IMG/VR virus record: IMGVR_UViG_3300042503_001868
Coordinates: 1-27,692 of that record
From: a virus
Reading direction: 5' to 3' (one strand)
DNA length: 27,692 nucleotides
Made by a program: the position numbers and the translations under genes
Part shown: one piece after another, positions 20,468-27,692 of the stretch
How positions within the stretch are numbered: position 1 is the stretch's first letter
How the letters are laid out: each line of letters starts with the position of its first letter
Notes under the pieces: generated by a model
What the model was told of the DNA's origin: nothing
What the model saw: only the letters and a program-made list of their open reading frames with translations
Database searches by the model: none

Positions 20468-21830
20468 GTTAGTAATTTTTGATCTTGATGGAGTTCTTGT
20501 TGATAGTAGGGAGCAACATTATGAAGCACTCAATCGTGCTTTGAAAAATGTTTCATATGATTATATTATAAGTCGGGAAGAGCACCTCAGTGTTTATGAT
20601 GGTCTCCCTACTTCAAAAAAGCTTGCAATGCTCACTGAAAAAAAGGGACTTCCAGTAGATAAGCATCAGCAAATATGGGAAGACAAGCAAAAAGAAACTC
20701 TTAAACTTTTTTCTGATTTAGAGCACGACTATGAATTAATGCATTACTTTCAGCAACTTAAACACAGAGGATATCAAGTTGCAGTTGCAAGTAATAGTAT
20801 TCGTAATACTGTCAAATTAGTTTTGCTTCGATTGGGTTTATTAGAGTTTGTTGATTACTGTGTTAGTAATGAAGATGTAACTCGAAATAAACCATTTCCA
20901 GAAATGTATTGGAAATGTATGACCGCTTGTAATGCACTTCCAAAAGACACTATAATTTTTGAAGATAGTCATATTGGTAGGCAAGGTGCTTTAGATAGTA
21001 AGTCACATCTAATAGCAATAGAAAATAGATATGACTTAAATCAAGAAAAAATAGATAAAGTTTTTAAAACTTTTGCATCTAAAAAACTTACAGCAGTACC
21101 CTGGAAGTCTGATAAAATGAATGTTCTTATTCCTATGGCAGGTGCTGGTAGTCGCTTTGCGAATGCTGGATATACCTTTCCTAAACCACTGATTGAAGTG
21201 AATGGTAAACCAATGATTCAAGTGGTAGTTGAGAATCTTAATATTGAAGCAAATTATACTTTTATTGTTCAGAAGGAACATTATGAGAAGTATAGTCTTC
21301 AATATCTTCTAAACTTGATTGCTCCTAACTGCAATATTGTTCAGGTGGATGGTGTTACTGAAGGTGCTGCTTGCACTACTCTACTTGCCAAAGAGTTCAT
21401 TAATAATGATTCTCCACTTGTAATGGCAAACTCTGACCAGTTTGTGGAGTGGAACAGTAATGAATGTCTCTATGCATTTAATGCCGATGGTATTGATGGT
21501 GGTATTGTTAGTTTCAAGGCAACTCATCCTAAGTGGTCCTATGCCAAGGTTGGTGAGGATGGTTTTGTATCTGAAGTTGCTGAGAAAAAACCAATCAGTG
21601 ATAATGCAACGGTTGGTATCTATTTTTGGAAGAAAGGTTCTGACTATGTGAAATATGCCGAACAAATGATTGAGAAAAATATCAGAACTAATAATGAGTT
21701 CTATGTCTGCCCAGTCTTCAATGAAGCAATTCAAGATGGAAAAAAAATTCGAATCAAAGATATTGAAAAGATGTGGGGAATTGGAACTCCTGAAGATCTT
21801 AATTATTTCTTGGAGCATTATAAGCAATGA
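20460..21830 (+). CDS. Fusion of a HAD phosphatase/mutase and a nucleotidyltransferase
   Basis: This encodes 456 residues. Residues 1 to about 215 are a HAD with a helical cap: FDLDGVLVDS (Asp8, Asp10), VASNS and FEDSHIGRQGA motifs, of the beta-phosphoglucomutase type. From Met220 a nucleotidyltransferase follows: LIPMAGAGSRFANAG, FPKPLIEVNGKPM and MANSDQF. A fused pair could dephosphorylate or isomerise a sugar phosphate and make an NDP-sugar. The internal ATG (21117) might allow separate expression. The stop overlaps the next start (ATGA). Confidence 0.8.
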   Translation: MNKLVIFDLDGVLVDSREQHYEALNRALKNVSYDYIISREEHLSVYDGLPTSKKLAMLTEKKGLPVDKHQQIWEDKQKETLKLFSDLEHDYELMHYFQQLKHRGYQVAVASNSIRNTVKLVLLRLGLLEFVDYCVSNEDVTRNKPFPEMYWKCMTACNALPKDTIIFEDSHIGRQGALDSKSHLIAIENRYDLNQEKIDKVFKTFASKKLTAVPWKSDKMNVLIPMAGAGSRFANAGYTFPKPLIEVNGKPMIQVVVENLNIEANYTFIVQKEHYEKYSLQYLLNLIAPNCNIVQVDGVTEGAACTTLLAKEFINNDSPLVMANSDQFVEWNSNECLYAFNADGIDGGIVSFKATHPKWSYAKVGEDGFVSEVAEKKPISDNATVGIYFWKKGSDYVKYAEQMIEKNIRTNNEFYVCPVFNEAIQDGKKIRIKDIEKMWGIGTPEDLNYFLEHYKQ

Positions 21831-22291
21831 AACTTATAGCACATCGAGGTAATATTGATGGATCAAATCCTTTGGAAGAGAATAACCCAGAATATCTGGA
21901 AAAAGCACTAATAGAAGGATTCAACGTTGAAATTGATATTAGATATGATACGTATGATAGAAAATTTTATCTTGGTCACGATGAACCACAATATCATGTA
22001 GATTGGTTTTGGTTATCTAAGTACAAAGATTTTTTATGGATTCATTGTAAAAATATTGAATCACTCTATGAGTTTTCTTATGGAACCGAAGGGTTCAATT
22101 ATTTTTGGCACCAAGAGGATGATTTTACTTTGACGAGTAAAAATTATATTTGGACTTATCCTGGTAAAACTTATACTCCAAAATCAGTAATTGTTATGCC
22201 AGAATGGAATATGTCAGTAGAGGTATTTACTGATCTAAAAGCATTTAATTGTCATGGAATTTGTAGTGATTATGCCAAACGATTATTGTAG
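21827..22291 (+). CDS. Short glycerophosphodiester-phosphodiesterase-like protein
   Basis: This encodes 154 residues. The N-terminal half has the GDPD pattern: AHRGN (His6, Arg7), EIDIR (Glu35, Asp37) and LGHD (His51). Usual GDPD enzymes have about 240 or more residues, so this is a shortened variant with a WTYPGK and CSDYA end. It may cleave or transfer a glycerophosphoryl or similar phosphodiester group on the glycan; the function in such a short form is uncertain. Confidence 0.65.
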   Translation: MKLIAHRGNIDGSNPLEENNPEYLEKALIEGFNVEIDIRYDTYDRKFYLGHDEPQYHVDWFWLSKYKDFLWIHCKNIESLYEFSYGTEGFNYFWHQEDDFTLTSKNYIWTYPGKTYTPKSVIVMPEWNMSVEVFTDLKAFNCHGICSDYAKRLL

Positions 22292-22304
22292 GAATATTTA
22301 AATT

Positions 22305-23030
22305 ATGGATTTTACCTTTGGTATTATTACTAATGGAACGGAAGATGACAAAATTAATGAAATTATCGATAGCATTGAAGTTCAAAATATTCCAAATTAT
22401 GAAATTATAGTCGTTGGAAATTCTAAGGTTATCAGAAATAAAACTGAAGTAATAAAGTTTGACGAAACTATAAAAAAATCTTGGATTACTAAGAAAAAAA
22501 ATATTGTTACTAATTGTGCTAGTTTTGAAAACATAGTATATCTGCACGATTACATTAAATTTGATAATGATTGGTATACTGGATTTTTGAAGTTTGGTAA
22601 TAATTTTGATTTATGTATGACTAAAATTGTAAATCCGGATGAAACAAGATATCGTGATTGGTGTCTTTGTATGTGGAACGATCCTAGGAATGTGAGTACT
22701 TATGGTGAGAGGAATGAATTAATTAGCAGAAGTGTTGAACCTGGAATGAAGTGTCTTCTTCCTTATGATGAAGAAAGATTCACAAAATACATGTATTTTT
22801 CTGGGGCCTATTGGGTTTCTAAAAAAAATGTTATGATAGAGTTTCCTTTGAATGATGAATTGGTTTGGGGAGAAGGTGAAGATGTTATATGGTCTATTGC
22901 AGTTAGAGAAAATTATGAATTTAAAATGAATAAGTATTCCAAAGTAAAATTATTAAAGTACAAAGATCCAATATATAATATTGCTGATCATAGTACAATC
23001 GAAGAATTATCTAAAAAGTTGTTAAAGTAA
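22305..23030 (+). CDS. Glycosyltransferase-like protein (GT2 type)
   Basis: This encodes 241 residues. The GT-A start TFGIITNGTEDD and YEIIVVGNS (32-40) resemble GT2. VYLHDYIKF (78-86) is in the DXD position, FSGAYWVSKK and WGEGEDVIWS fit the acceptor and ED motifs. It lies 13 bases after the previous gene and 17 before the next. Substrate unknown. Confidence 0.65.
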   Translation: MDFTFGIITNGTEDDKINEIIDSIEVQNIPNYEIIVVGNSKVIRNKTEVIKFDETIKKSWITKKKNIVTNCASFENIVYLHDYIKFDNDWYTGFLKFGNNFDLCMTKIVNPDETRYRDWCLCMWNDPRNVSTYGERNELISRSVEPGMKCLLPYDEERFTKYMYFSGAYWVSKKNVMIEFPLNDELVWGEGEDVIWSIAVRENYEFKMNKYSKVKLLKYKDPIYNIADHSTIEELSKKLLK

Positions 23031-23047
23031 ATTTGTAAATTATTTTT

Positions 23048-23833
23048 ATGGAAAATTTTAATGGTTGGGACATTAACCCAAATGATGCAAAAGAATATAT
23101 TGATATTTGTAATAAAATTTTAGAAGATGATGAAGTCTTTTCTAATTTTAAAGTATTGCCAGAATATAATGTTATTCTTGAGCACGTTGATTTTGAGTTG
23201 GGGCAAAAATATTTTGACCATATTCAAGAGGTTGGTAAAGAAATTTATGATGAAAATCTGGATCAATTTTTAGAAAATGATTTGATTGGAAATCCTAAAC
23301 AATTTGTTTATGGTGATGGTAAAATATCACCAACTACTCTCAGATATATTAAAAATTGTTTAGACTTGAGTTCAATCTGCGAAAATGAAGAGATTTCCAA
23401 AGTAGTTGAAATTGGTGGTGGATATGGTGGTTTATGTAAAACCTTAAGTGTTTTATGTGATTTTGATGAATATATAAATGTCGATCTTTCTGAGGGACTA
23501 AAAGTTCAAGAAAAATATTTAAAAAACTTTTCAAAGATATACTCAAAAATTAAATTTATTCCGTGTGAGCGATTAGATAGTATTTCTGATATAGATCTTT
23601 TAATTAGTAATTATTCTCTTTCAGAACTTGATATTCAATCTCAATTAAATTATTATGATAAAGTAATCAAAAATAGTAAGATAGTCTATATTACATATAA
23701 TTTAATGGTTGATAATGTTTATGATAATTATAGTTGTATAGTTTCAAAATTAAAGGATGATGGATTTACTTTTTATAATAATTATTCAGAATGTGGAAAT
23801 ACTAAAAATATAATCATAGTTGCTAAAAAATAA
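23048..23833 (+). CDS. Putative sugar O-methyltransferase
   Basis: This encodes 261 residues. An N-terminal helical part (1-110) precedes a class I SAM fold with VVEIGGGYGGLC (119-130). Then come the acidic strand INVDLSEG and ISNYSLSEL near 195-203, as in the family annotated as putative sugar O-methyltransferases in polysaccharide clusters. It would methylate a residue of the glycan. It is very AT-rich. Confidence 0.75.
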   Translation: MENFNGWDINPNDAKEYIDICNKILEDDEVFSNFKVLPEYNVILEHVDFELGQKYFDHIQEVGKEIYDENLDQFLENDLIGNPKQFVYGDGKISPTTLRYIKNCLDLSSICENEEISKVVEIGGGYGGLCKTLSVLCDFDEYINVDLSEGLKVQEKYLKNFSKIYSKIKFIPCERLDSISDIDLLISNYSLSELDIQSQLNYYDKVIKNSKIVYITYNLMVDNVYDNYSCIVSKLKDDGFTFYNNYSECGNTKNIIIVAKK

Positions 23834-23848
23834 TTACAGTAAATCGAT

Positions 23849-24544
23849 ATGAAAATCTGCATCTTAACTATTGCAACAAACAAGTATATTCAGTTTGTTG
23901 AAAGACTCCTTGATAACATTGAAGAGAACTTTCTCAACGGACACGATATTGAGTGTTTGCTTTTCACAGACCACGAAGTAGAAGCATCTGACAATGTAAG
24001 AGTTTGTCAAATTGACCACGAACCTTGGCCAATGCCTACGTTGAAGAGATACAATTACTTCGTAAAAGAAAAGGAGTTTATCTCTCAGTTTGATTATTGT
24101 TTCTACTTCGATGTGGATATGGGTCTGGTAGATAAGGTTGGTGATGAGGTTCTAAGAGACCTGGTTGCCACTCAGCACCCCTACCAGTCCTTCTATCCAA
24201 AGGAGCAGAGGTCTTATGATAGAAACCCACAGTCGCTGGCATACGTGCCTGTGGGTGGGGAAGGTGAGCACTATTACGCTGGTGGATTTAATGGGGGTTC
24301 TACAAAGAGATTTCTTGAAATGGCAGAGGTTCTTGCAGATCGTGTAACCAGAGATCTTGAAAATGGTGTGATTGCCTTATGGCACGATGAATCTCAAATG
24401 AATCGGTATTTAATTGATAATCCACCAACTTTGAGTCTGACACCTTCATATTGTTTTGCAGAAGAACAAATGGGAAATGTAGAGTATCCATTTGCTCCTA
24501 AAATTATTGCCTTGAAGAAGAATCACAATGAACTTAGATCTTAG
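23849..24544 (+). CDS. GT6 glycosyltransferase (ABO blood-group type)
   Basis: This encodes 231 residues. The GT6 signature set is complete: ICILTIATNKY (3-13), YFDVDMG (86-92) with a DXD metal site, YYAGGFNGGS (142-151), WHDESQMNRYL (178-188), SLTPSYCF and a C-terminal KNHNELR. GT6 enzymes add alpha-1,3-linked GalNAc or Gal, the ABO type often to fucosylated galactose. GT6 has been reported in the cyanophage P-SSM2. The GT11 gene heads the same operon, so a blood-group-like end is possible. The base composition is less AT-rich than upstream. It overlaps the next gene by 17 bases. Confidence 0.85.
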   Translation: MKICILTIATNKYIQFVERLLDNIEENFLNGHDIECLLFTDHEVEASDNVRVCQIDHEPWPMPTLKRYNYFVKEKEFISQFDYCFYFDVDMGLVDKVGDEVLRDLVATQHPYQSFYPKEQRSYDRNPQSLAYVPVGGEGEHYYAGGFNGGSTKRFLEMAEVLADRVTRDLENGVIALWHDESQMNRYLIDNPPTLSLTPSYCFAEEQMGNVEYPFAPKIIALKKNHNELRS

Positions 24545-25172
24545 AGAAATACCTGCTCTTTACATGAATTTGGGGCAGCATACTGAAAAGAATGAGAGTA
24601 TGCAAACCCTTCTGAAAGAATGTGGATTTAAACATATCATTCGTGTAGAAGGAGTTGCTCGCCCAGATAATCCAGTTGCTGGATGTTCTTCTGCTCATCA
24701 CAAGGGTCTATCTGAGATAGATCCTCCCTTTATTTTATTTGAGGACGACTGCGTAATCAAGAACTTTCGTCCAGAGATTGAAGTTCCAGATGATGCTGAT
24801 GCAATATATCTTGGTATTTCATCTTGGGGAAGAATGAATGGTCATTCTGGACCTTATGTTCAATATGAGCATATTAAAGATGATCTCTATCGTGTGCATA
24901 ATATGCTTGGGGGACATTCAGTATTGTATCTTACTGATGAGTATGTTAGAATGTGCCAAAGGATAACCTACCATGCTGGTTATGTAATTGAAGATTATCA
25001 AGATATTGGATTTGCTGAGATTCAGCGTTGGTTTAATGTTTATACTTTTGATGATCCATTTTTCTTCCAAACAAGTGGGTATCATGGAACTGTCAATCCA
25101 TTGACAAGTTATCCCACTGAAGAATGTTTTAACTTTAATAAAAACTATTTTTTACCTGAGAGAGTTGTATGA
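24528..25172 (+). CDS. GT25-like glycosyltransferase
   Basis: This encodes 214 residues. PALYMNLGQHTEKNE (9-23) corresponds to the GT25 start, CSSAHHKGL to the conserved SH-containing helix and ILFEDDC (69-75) to the metal site. GT25 enzymes add galactose or other sugars in LPS outer cores. It overlaps both neighbours, so it is translationally coupled. Confidence 0.7.
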   Translation: MNLDLREIPALYMNLGQHTEKNESMQTLLKECGFKHIIRVEGVARPDNPVAGCSSAHHKGLSEIDPPFILFEDDCVIKNFRPEIEVPDDADAIYLGISSWGRMNGHSGPYVQYEHIKDDLYRVHNMLGGHSVLYLTDEYVRMCQRITYHAGYVIEDYQDIGFAEIQRWFNVYTFDDPFFFQTSGYHGTVNPLTSYPTEECFNFNKNYFLPERVV

Positions 25173-26068
25173 CTAAATCACTAGTTACTGGTGGTGCTGG
25201 ATTTATTGGTTCTAATCTTGTAGACCGCCTTCTTGAAATGGGTCATGAAGTTGTGGTAATTGATAATGAGTATTCTGATGCTCATGATCATTTTTATTGG
25301 AATGATAAAGCACAAAATTACAAATACGATATCCGTGATTATGAAAACACTCGCCCTCTTTATGATGGTGTAGATTATGTGTTTCATATTGCGGCAGAAG
25401 CACGTATTCAACCTGCCATTGAAAATCCTATTGAAGCAGTCAGCATCAACTCTGTTGGAACAGTAACTGTTCTTCAATGTGCCCGTGAAGCAGGTGTGAA
25501 GCGTGTGATGTATTCTTCTACTTCTTCTGGATATGGGTTGAATGAAACTCCTAATGTTGAGACTCAATCTGATGACTGTTTGAATCCTTATTCAGTTTCG
25601 AAAGTTAATGGGGAAAAACTGTGTAAGATGTATACAGATCTTTTTGGTCTTCAAACAGTTTGTTTCCGTTACTTTAACGTATATGGAGAACGTCAACCTC
25701 TTAGGGGTCAATACGCTCCTGTGATTGGTATTTTCCTACGCCAACGTTCCGCAGGAGATCCATTGACAATTGTTGGTGATGGAAATCAACGTCGTGACTT
25801 TACCTATGTTGGTGATGTTGTAAGTGCGAATATTATGGCAGCAATTTCAAATCCTGACCCAGAAGCATTTGGTCAAGTTTATAATGTTGGAACTGGTAAT
25901 AACTATTCCATTAATCAAATTGCTGAAATGTTTAATCATGAAACAGTTAATATTGCTCCTCGTCTAGGTGAGGCGATGATAAGTCTTGCTAACAATCAGA
26001 AACTTTGCAATACCTTTGGTTGGAAACCATCAATGAAACTTGAAGACTGGCTTGTTGCACAACTATGA
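25169..26068 (+). CDS. NAD-dependent sugar epimerase/dehydratase (extended SDR)
   Basis: This encodes 299 residues. The Rossmann loop TGGAGFIGS (7-15) binds NAD(H), SSTSS (116-120) and Tyr141-x3-Lys145 (PYSVSK) form the catalytic site, and FRYFNVYG and RRDFTYVGDV are substrate-side motifs. It is typical of UDP-glucose 4-epimerase or NDP-sugar dehydratase enzymes of about 310 residues, slightly short here. It would prepare an NDP-hexose, such as UDP-Gal or UDP-GalNAc, for the nearby GT6/GT25 enzymes. Exact substrate not readable. Confidence 0.88.
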   Translation: MTKSLVTGGAGFIGSNLVDRLLEMGHEVVVIDNEYSDAHDHFYWNDKAQNYKYDIRDYENTRPLYDGVDYVFHIAAEARIQPAIENPIEAVSINSVGTVTVLQCAREAGVKRVMYSSTSSGYGLNETPNVETQSDDCLNPYSVSKVNGEKLCKMYTDLFGLQTVCFRYFNVYGERQPLRGQYAPVIGIFLRQRSAGDPLTIVGDGNQRRDFTYVGDVVSANIMAAISNPDPEAFGQVYNVGTGNNYSINQIAEMFNHETVNIAPRLGEAMISLANNQKLCNTFGWKPSMKLEDWLVAQL

Positions 26069-26826
26069 TTCACATTTTTACTTCGGTCGTTAATCGTCCA
26101 GACTTTGTAGTTCTTCAGGATAAACTTTTTAAAAAATTTTTGAAGAACAAATATACATTTCATATTGTTGATGATTCTATAGATCCACAAATAACAGAGC
26201 AGTTTAAAAATATCTGTTCTGTCGATGGATATGAATATTATAAAACTCCAACGGATTTGGAGCACAGTGATCCATCAACAAAAGTTGGTAATGTAATTCA
26301 ATGGGCATTTGATAAAATTGTAAAAAAGAAATGTTCTTCTGATGTAGTTTTTTGGTCAGATTCTGATATGTTTCTGATTGATGATTTTGATATTGAAGAA
26401 TATGTTTCTGATTGTGTGGTCGCAGGTCTTCCACAAGTTAGAGGACACATTAAGTATATGTGGAATGGCATTATGTTTTTCAATATGCCAAAACTTATGG
26501 AATTGGACTCAGATATTAAATTTAATATCGATTATGTTGATGGGCATATGCTTGATACTGGTGGTCAGACCTATCATTATTTTAAAAGAAATAAAATTGA
26601 TATGAAGGTAACTGATAAAGAATCTCCAGAGTATCCAACTCATTACAACGATATTGATTTGCAAAAAGATGCTGGCGGATATAATTTTGAGTTACATCTG
26701 GATGGTAAGTTCCTTCATTATCGTGCTGCTACTAATTGGCATTCTAATTGGAGAGGGTCTGAAGATCCTCTTGCCAATAAAACAAAAGTCTTCAATCAAA
26801 TTATTGAAAGTATTCTTTCCGAATAA
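26065..26826 (+). CDS. Glycosyltransferase-like protein with DSD motif
   Basis: This encodes 253 residues. IHIFTSVVNRPDF at the start, VVFWSDSDMF (94-103) as DXD, GIMFFNM and an HYRAATNWHSNW end give a GT-A-like layout. It starts in the stop of the epimerase gene, and its own TAA shares its last base with the next ATG. Family unassigned. Confidence 0.65.
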   Translation: MIHIFTSVVNRPDFVVLQDKLFKKFLKNKYTFHIVDDSIDPQITEQFKNICSVDGYEYYKTPTDLEHSDPSTKVGNVIQWAFDKIVKKKCSSDVVFWSDSDMFLIDDFDIEEYVSDCVVAGLPQVRGHIKYMWNGIMFFNMPKLMELDSDIKFNIDYVDGHMLDTGGQTYHYFKRNKIDMKVTDKESPEYPTHYNDIDLQKDAGGYNFELHLDGKFLHYRAATNWHSNWRGSEDPLANKTKVFNQIIESILSE

Positions 26827-27620
26827 TGGATAAAAATAAAGCAGCATATAAACTCAAGGGTCTTCCTCCCATTTATTATCTGAATCTGGATGAACAACCA
26901 GAAAGAGCAGAGTATATGGAAGGTCAATTTAAGTATTGGGAAATTGAAGATTATACTCGTATCTCTGCCTATGATGGTAGGGATGGTAGAGACTTGGGGG
27001 AGATTCTTAAAGGTCGTTATCCTGATATGATGTCTTCTGGTGAGGTAGGTTGTGTAACTTCGCATCTGAAGGCACTGAAGCACTTCTTAGAGACTTCTGA
27101 TTCTCCTTGTGCCCTGATTATGGAGGATGATTGCGATTTGGATACTGTAAGACATTGGGGATTTACCTGGAAAGATTTTTTCTGTAAAGTTCCTTATGCT
27201 TATGATGTAGTCCAACTTGCAATTATTAATCCAGCGCAAGTTCATATGAAGTTACATCGTAGATTTGTAAATGATTTTTCTACTGCTTGCTATTTGATTA
27301 CAAGAAATCATGCACAGAAACTAATTAATTTTCATGTTCGTGGTGATAAGTATAAGATTGATAATGGAGTTAAACCCAGAGCAGTTGCAGATGATTTGAT
27401 TTATAATTCTGGAAATACTTACGCAATTCCTTTATTTCTTTATAAGATTGAACTAGGTTCTTCTATTCATACAGATCATATTGATATTTTTCATAAATCA
27501 AGTTATGAAGGTTTGTGGAATTTTTGGAAAAACGATTCTTCAAATATTGAAGATTGGAAACCAATTTTTGATTATGATCCGTACTTTGGGACACTACCGC
27601 CAGGATTTGAGGGTAAATGA
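26826..27620 (+). CDS. GT25-family glycosyltransferase
   Basis: This encodes 264 residues with the best GT25 match in the window: IYYLNLDEQPERA (16-28), RISAYDGRDG, GEVGCVTSHLKAL (72-84) and LIMEDDCD (97-104). GT25 enzymes are LPS core or O-antigen galactosyl/glucosyltransferases. It is the last gene of the operon, with a terminator 10 bases after the stop. Confidence 0.85.
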   Translation: MDKNKAAYKLKGLPPIYYLNLDEQPERAEYMEGQFKYWEIEDYTRISAYDGRDGRDLGEILKGRYPDMMSSGEVGCVTSHLKALKHFLETSDSPCALIMEDDCDLDTVRHWGFTWKDFFCKVPYAYDVVQLAIINPAQVHMKLHRRFVNDFSTACYLITRNHAQKLINFHVRGDKYKIDNGVKPRAVADDLIYNSGNTYAIPLFLYKIELGSSIHTDHIDIFHKSSYEGLWNFWKNDSSNIEDWKPIFDYDPYFGTLPPGFEGK

Positions 27621-27630
27621 ATGAGGAGGG

Positions 27631-27655
27631 GGGGTGCTTGACACCCCTTTCTTTT
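27631..27655 (+). terminator. Terminator of the glycan operon
   Basis: GGGGTG (27631-27636) and CACCCC (27642-27647) pair around CTTGA, followed by TTTCTTTTT. The loop and right arm also carry the -35 box of the next promoter. Confidence 0.75.
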
Positions 27656-27666
27656 TGCTATATAAT
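27638..27666 (+). promoter_or_regulatory. Consensus sigma70-type promoter at the right edge
   Basis: TTGACA (27638-27643), a 17-base spacer and TATAAT (27661-27666): an exact consensus. It drives whatever lies beyond the window. The 17-base repeat starts 3 bases after the -10, so it spans the predicted start point. Confidence 0.8.
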
Positions 27667-27668
27667 TC

Positions 27669-27685
27669 TGTTGTAAATCTTTACA
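27669..27685 (+). repeat. 17-base repeat with palindromic core, copy 2
   Basis: An exact copy of 5743-5759. Here it lies across the expected transcription start of the edge promoter, a position typical of a repressor site. Confidence 0.6.
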
Positions 27686-27692
27686 AAAGATA

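Noticed and set aside
1-27692. CRISPR arrays, insertion sequences, integrase attachment sites
   Set aside because: No spaced direct repeats, transposase or integrase motifs were seen.

Overview
The window looks like accessory DNA of a T4-like cyanophage (a myovirus of marine Synechococcus or Prochlorococcus). The evidence is the dense, overlapping small genes, a set of seven scattered tRNA genes, two GIY-YIG homing endonucleases, a phage tail-lysozyme domain, T4-type late promoter boxes (TATAAATA and close variants) 20-35 bases before several genes, and proteins of cyanobacterial type (an SLH-domain porin, Dps). The DNA is AT-rich. No terminase, capsid or polymerase gene is present, so the assignment rests on gene content and promoter style.

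Layout. Bases 1-1513 carry small forward genes, ending in a staphylococcal-type nuclease. Bases 1490-3663 are a four-gene reverse block behind a late promoter; its products are mostly exported-looking proteins, two of them tandem paralogues. Bases 3735-4995 hold a coiled-coil protein, a tail-lysozyme protein and a small basic protein. Bases 4992-5644 are a tRNA cluster (Arg, Asn, Thr, Gly) with its own sigma70-like promoters and structured spacers. Then come an SLH porin (5789-7273), tRNA-Val, a Dps-like ferritin (7636-8226), a Cys-rich small protein, a repeat-rich GIY-YIG endonuclease, tRNA-Ser, a run of tiny membrane proteins, tRNA-Pro, three small genes and a second GIY-YIG endonuclease (11096-11659).

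Bases 11810-27620 are one continuous 20-gene forward operon for making and decorating a surface glycan. It contains about ten glycosyltransferase-like proteins (a GT11 fucosyltransferase, a GT6 ABO-type enzyme, two GT25-like enzymes and several GT-A-like ones) and three methyltransferase domains. It also has an NAD-dependent sugar epimerase/dehydratase, and a middle block that looks like a pathway to an activated small molecule: a cupin, an NTF2-like protein, a nucleotidyltransferase-kinase fusion, a KbaZ/GatZ-like aldolase, two HAD domains, a second nucleotidyltransferase and a short GDPD-like protein. A composite terminator plus sigma70-like promoter lies at each end of the operon, and a structured leader precedes it.

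Working together, the early-looking regions (tRNAs, glycan operon) have TTGACA-N17-TATAAT-type or weaker related promoters that host RNA polymerase could read. The porin, Dps and the reverse block have T4-like late boxes. The most interesting system is the glycan operon: it pairs enzymes that elsewhere build blood-group-like structures with a possible polyol or sugar activation route.
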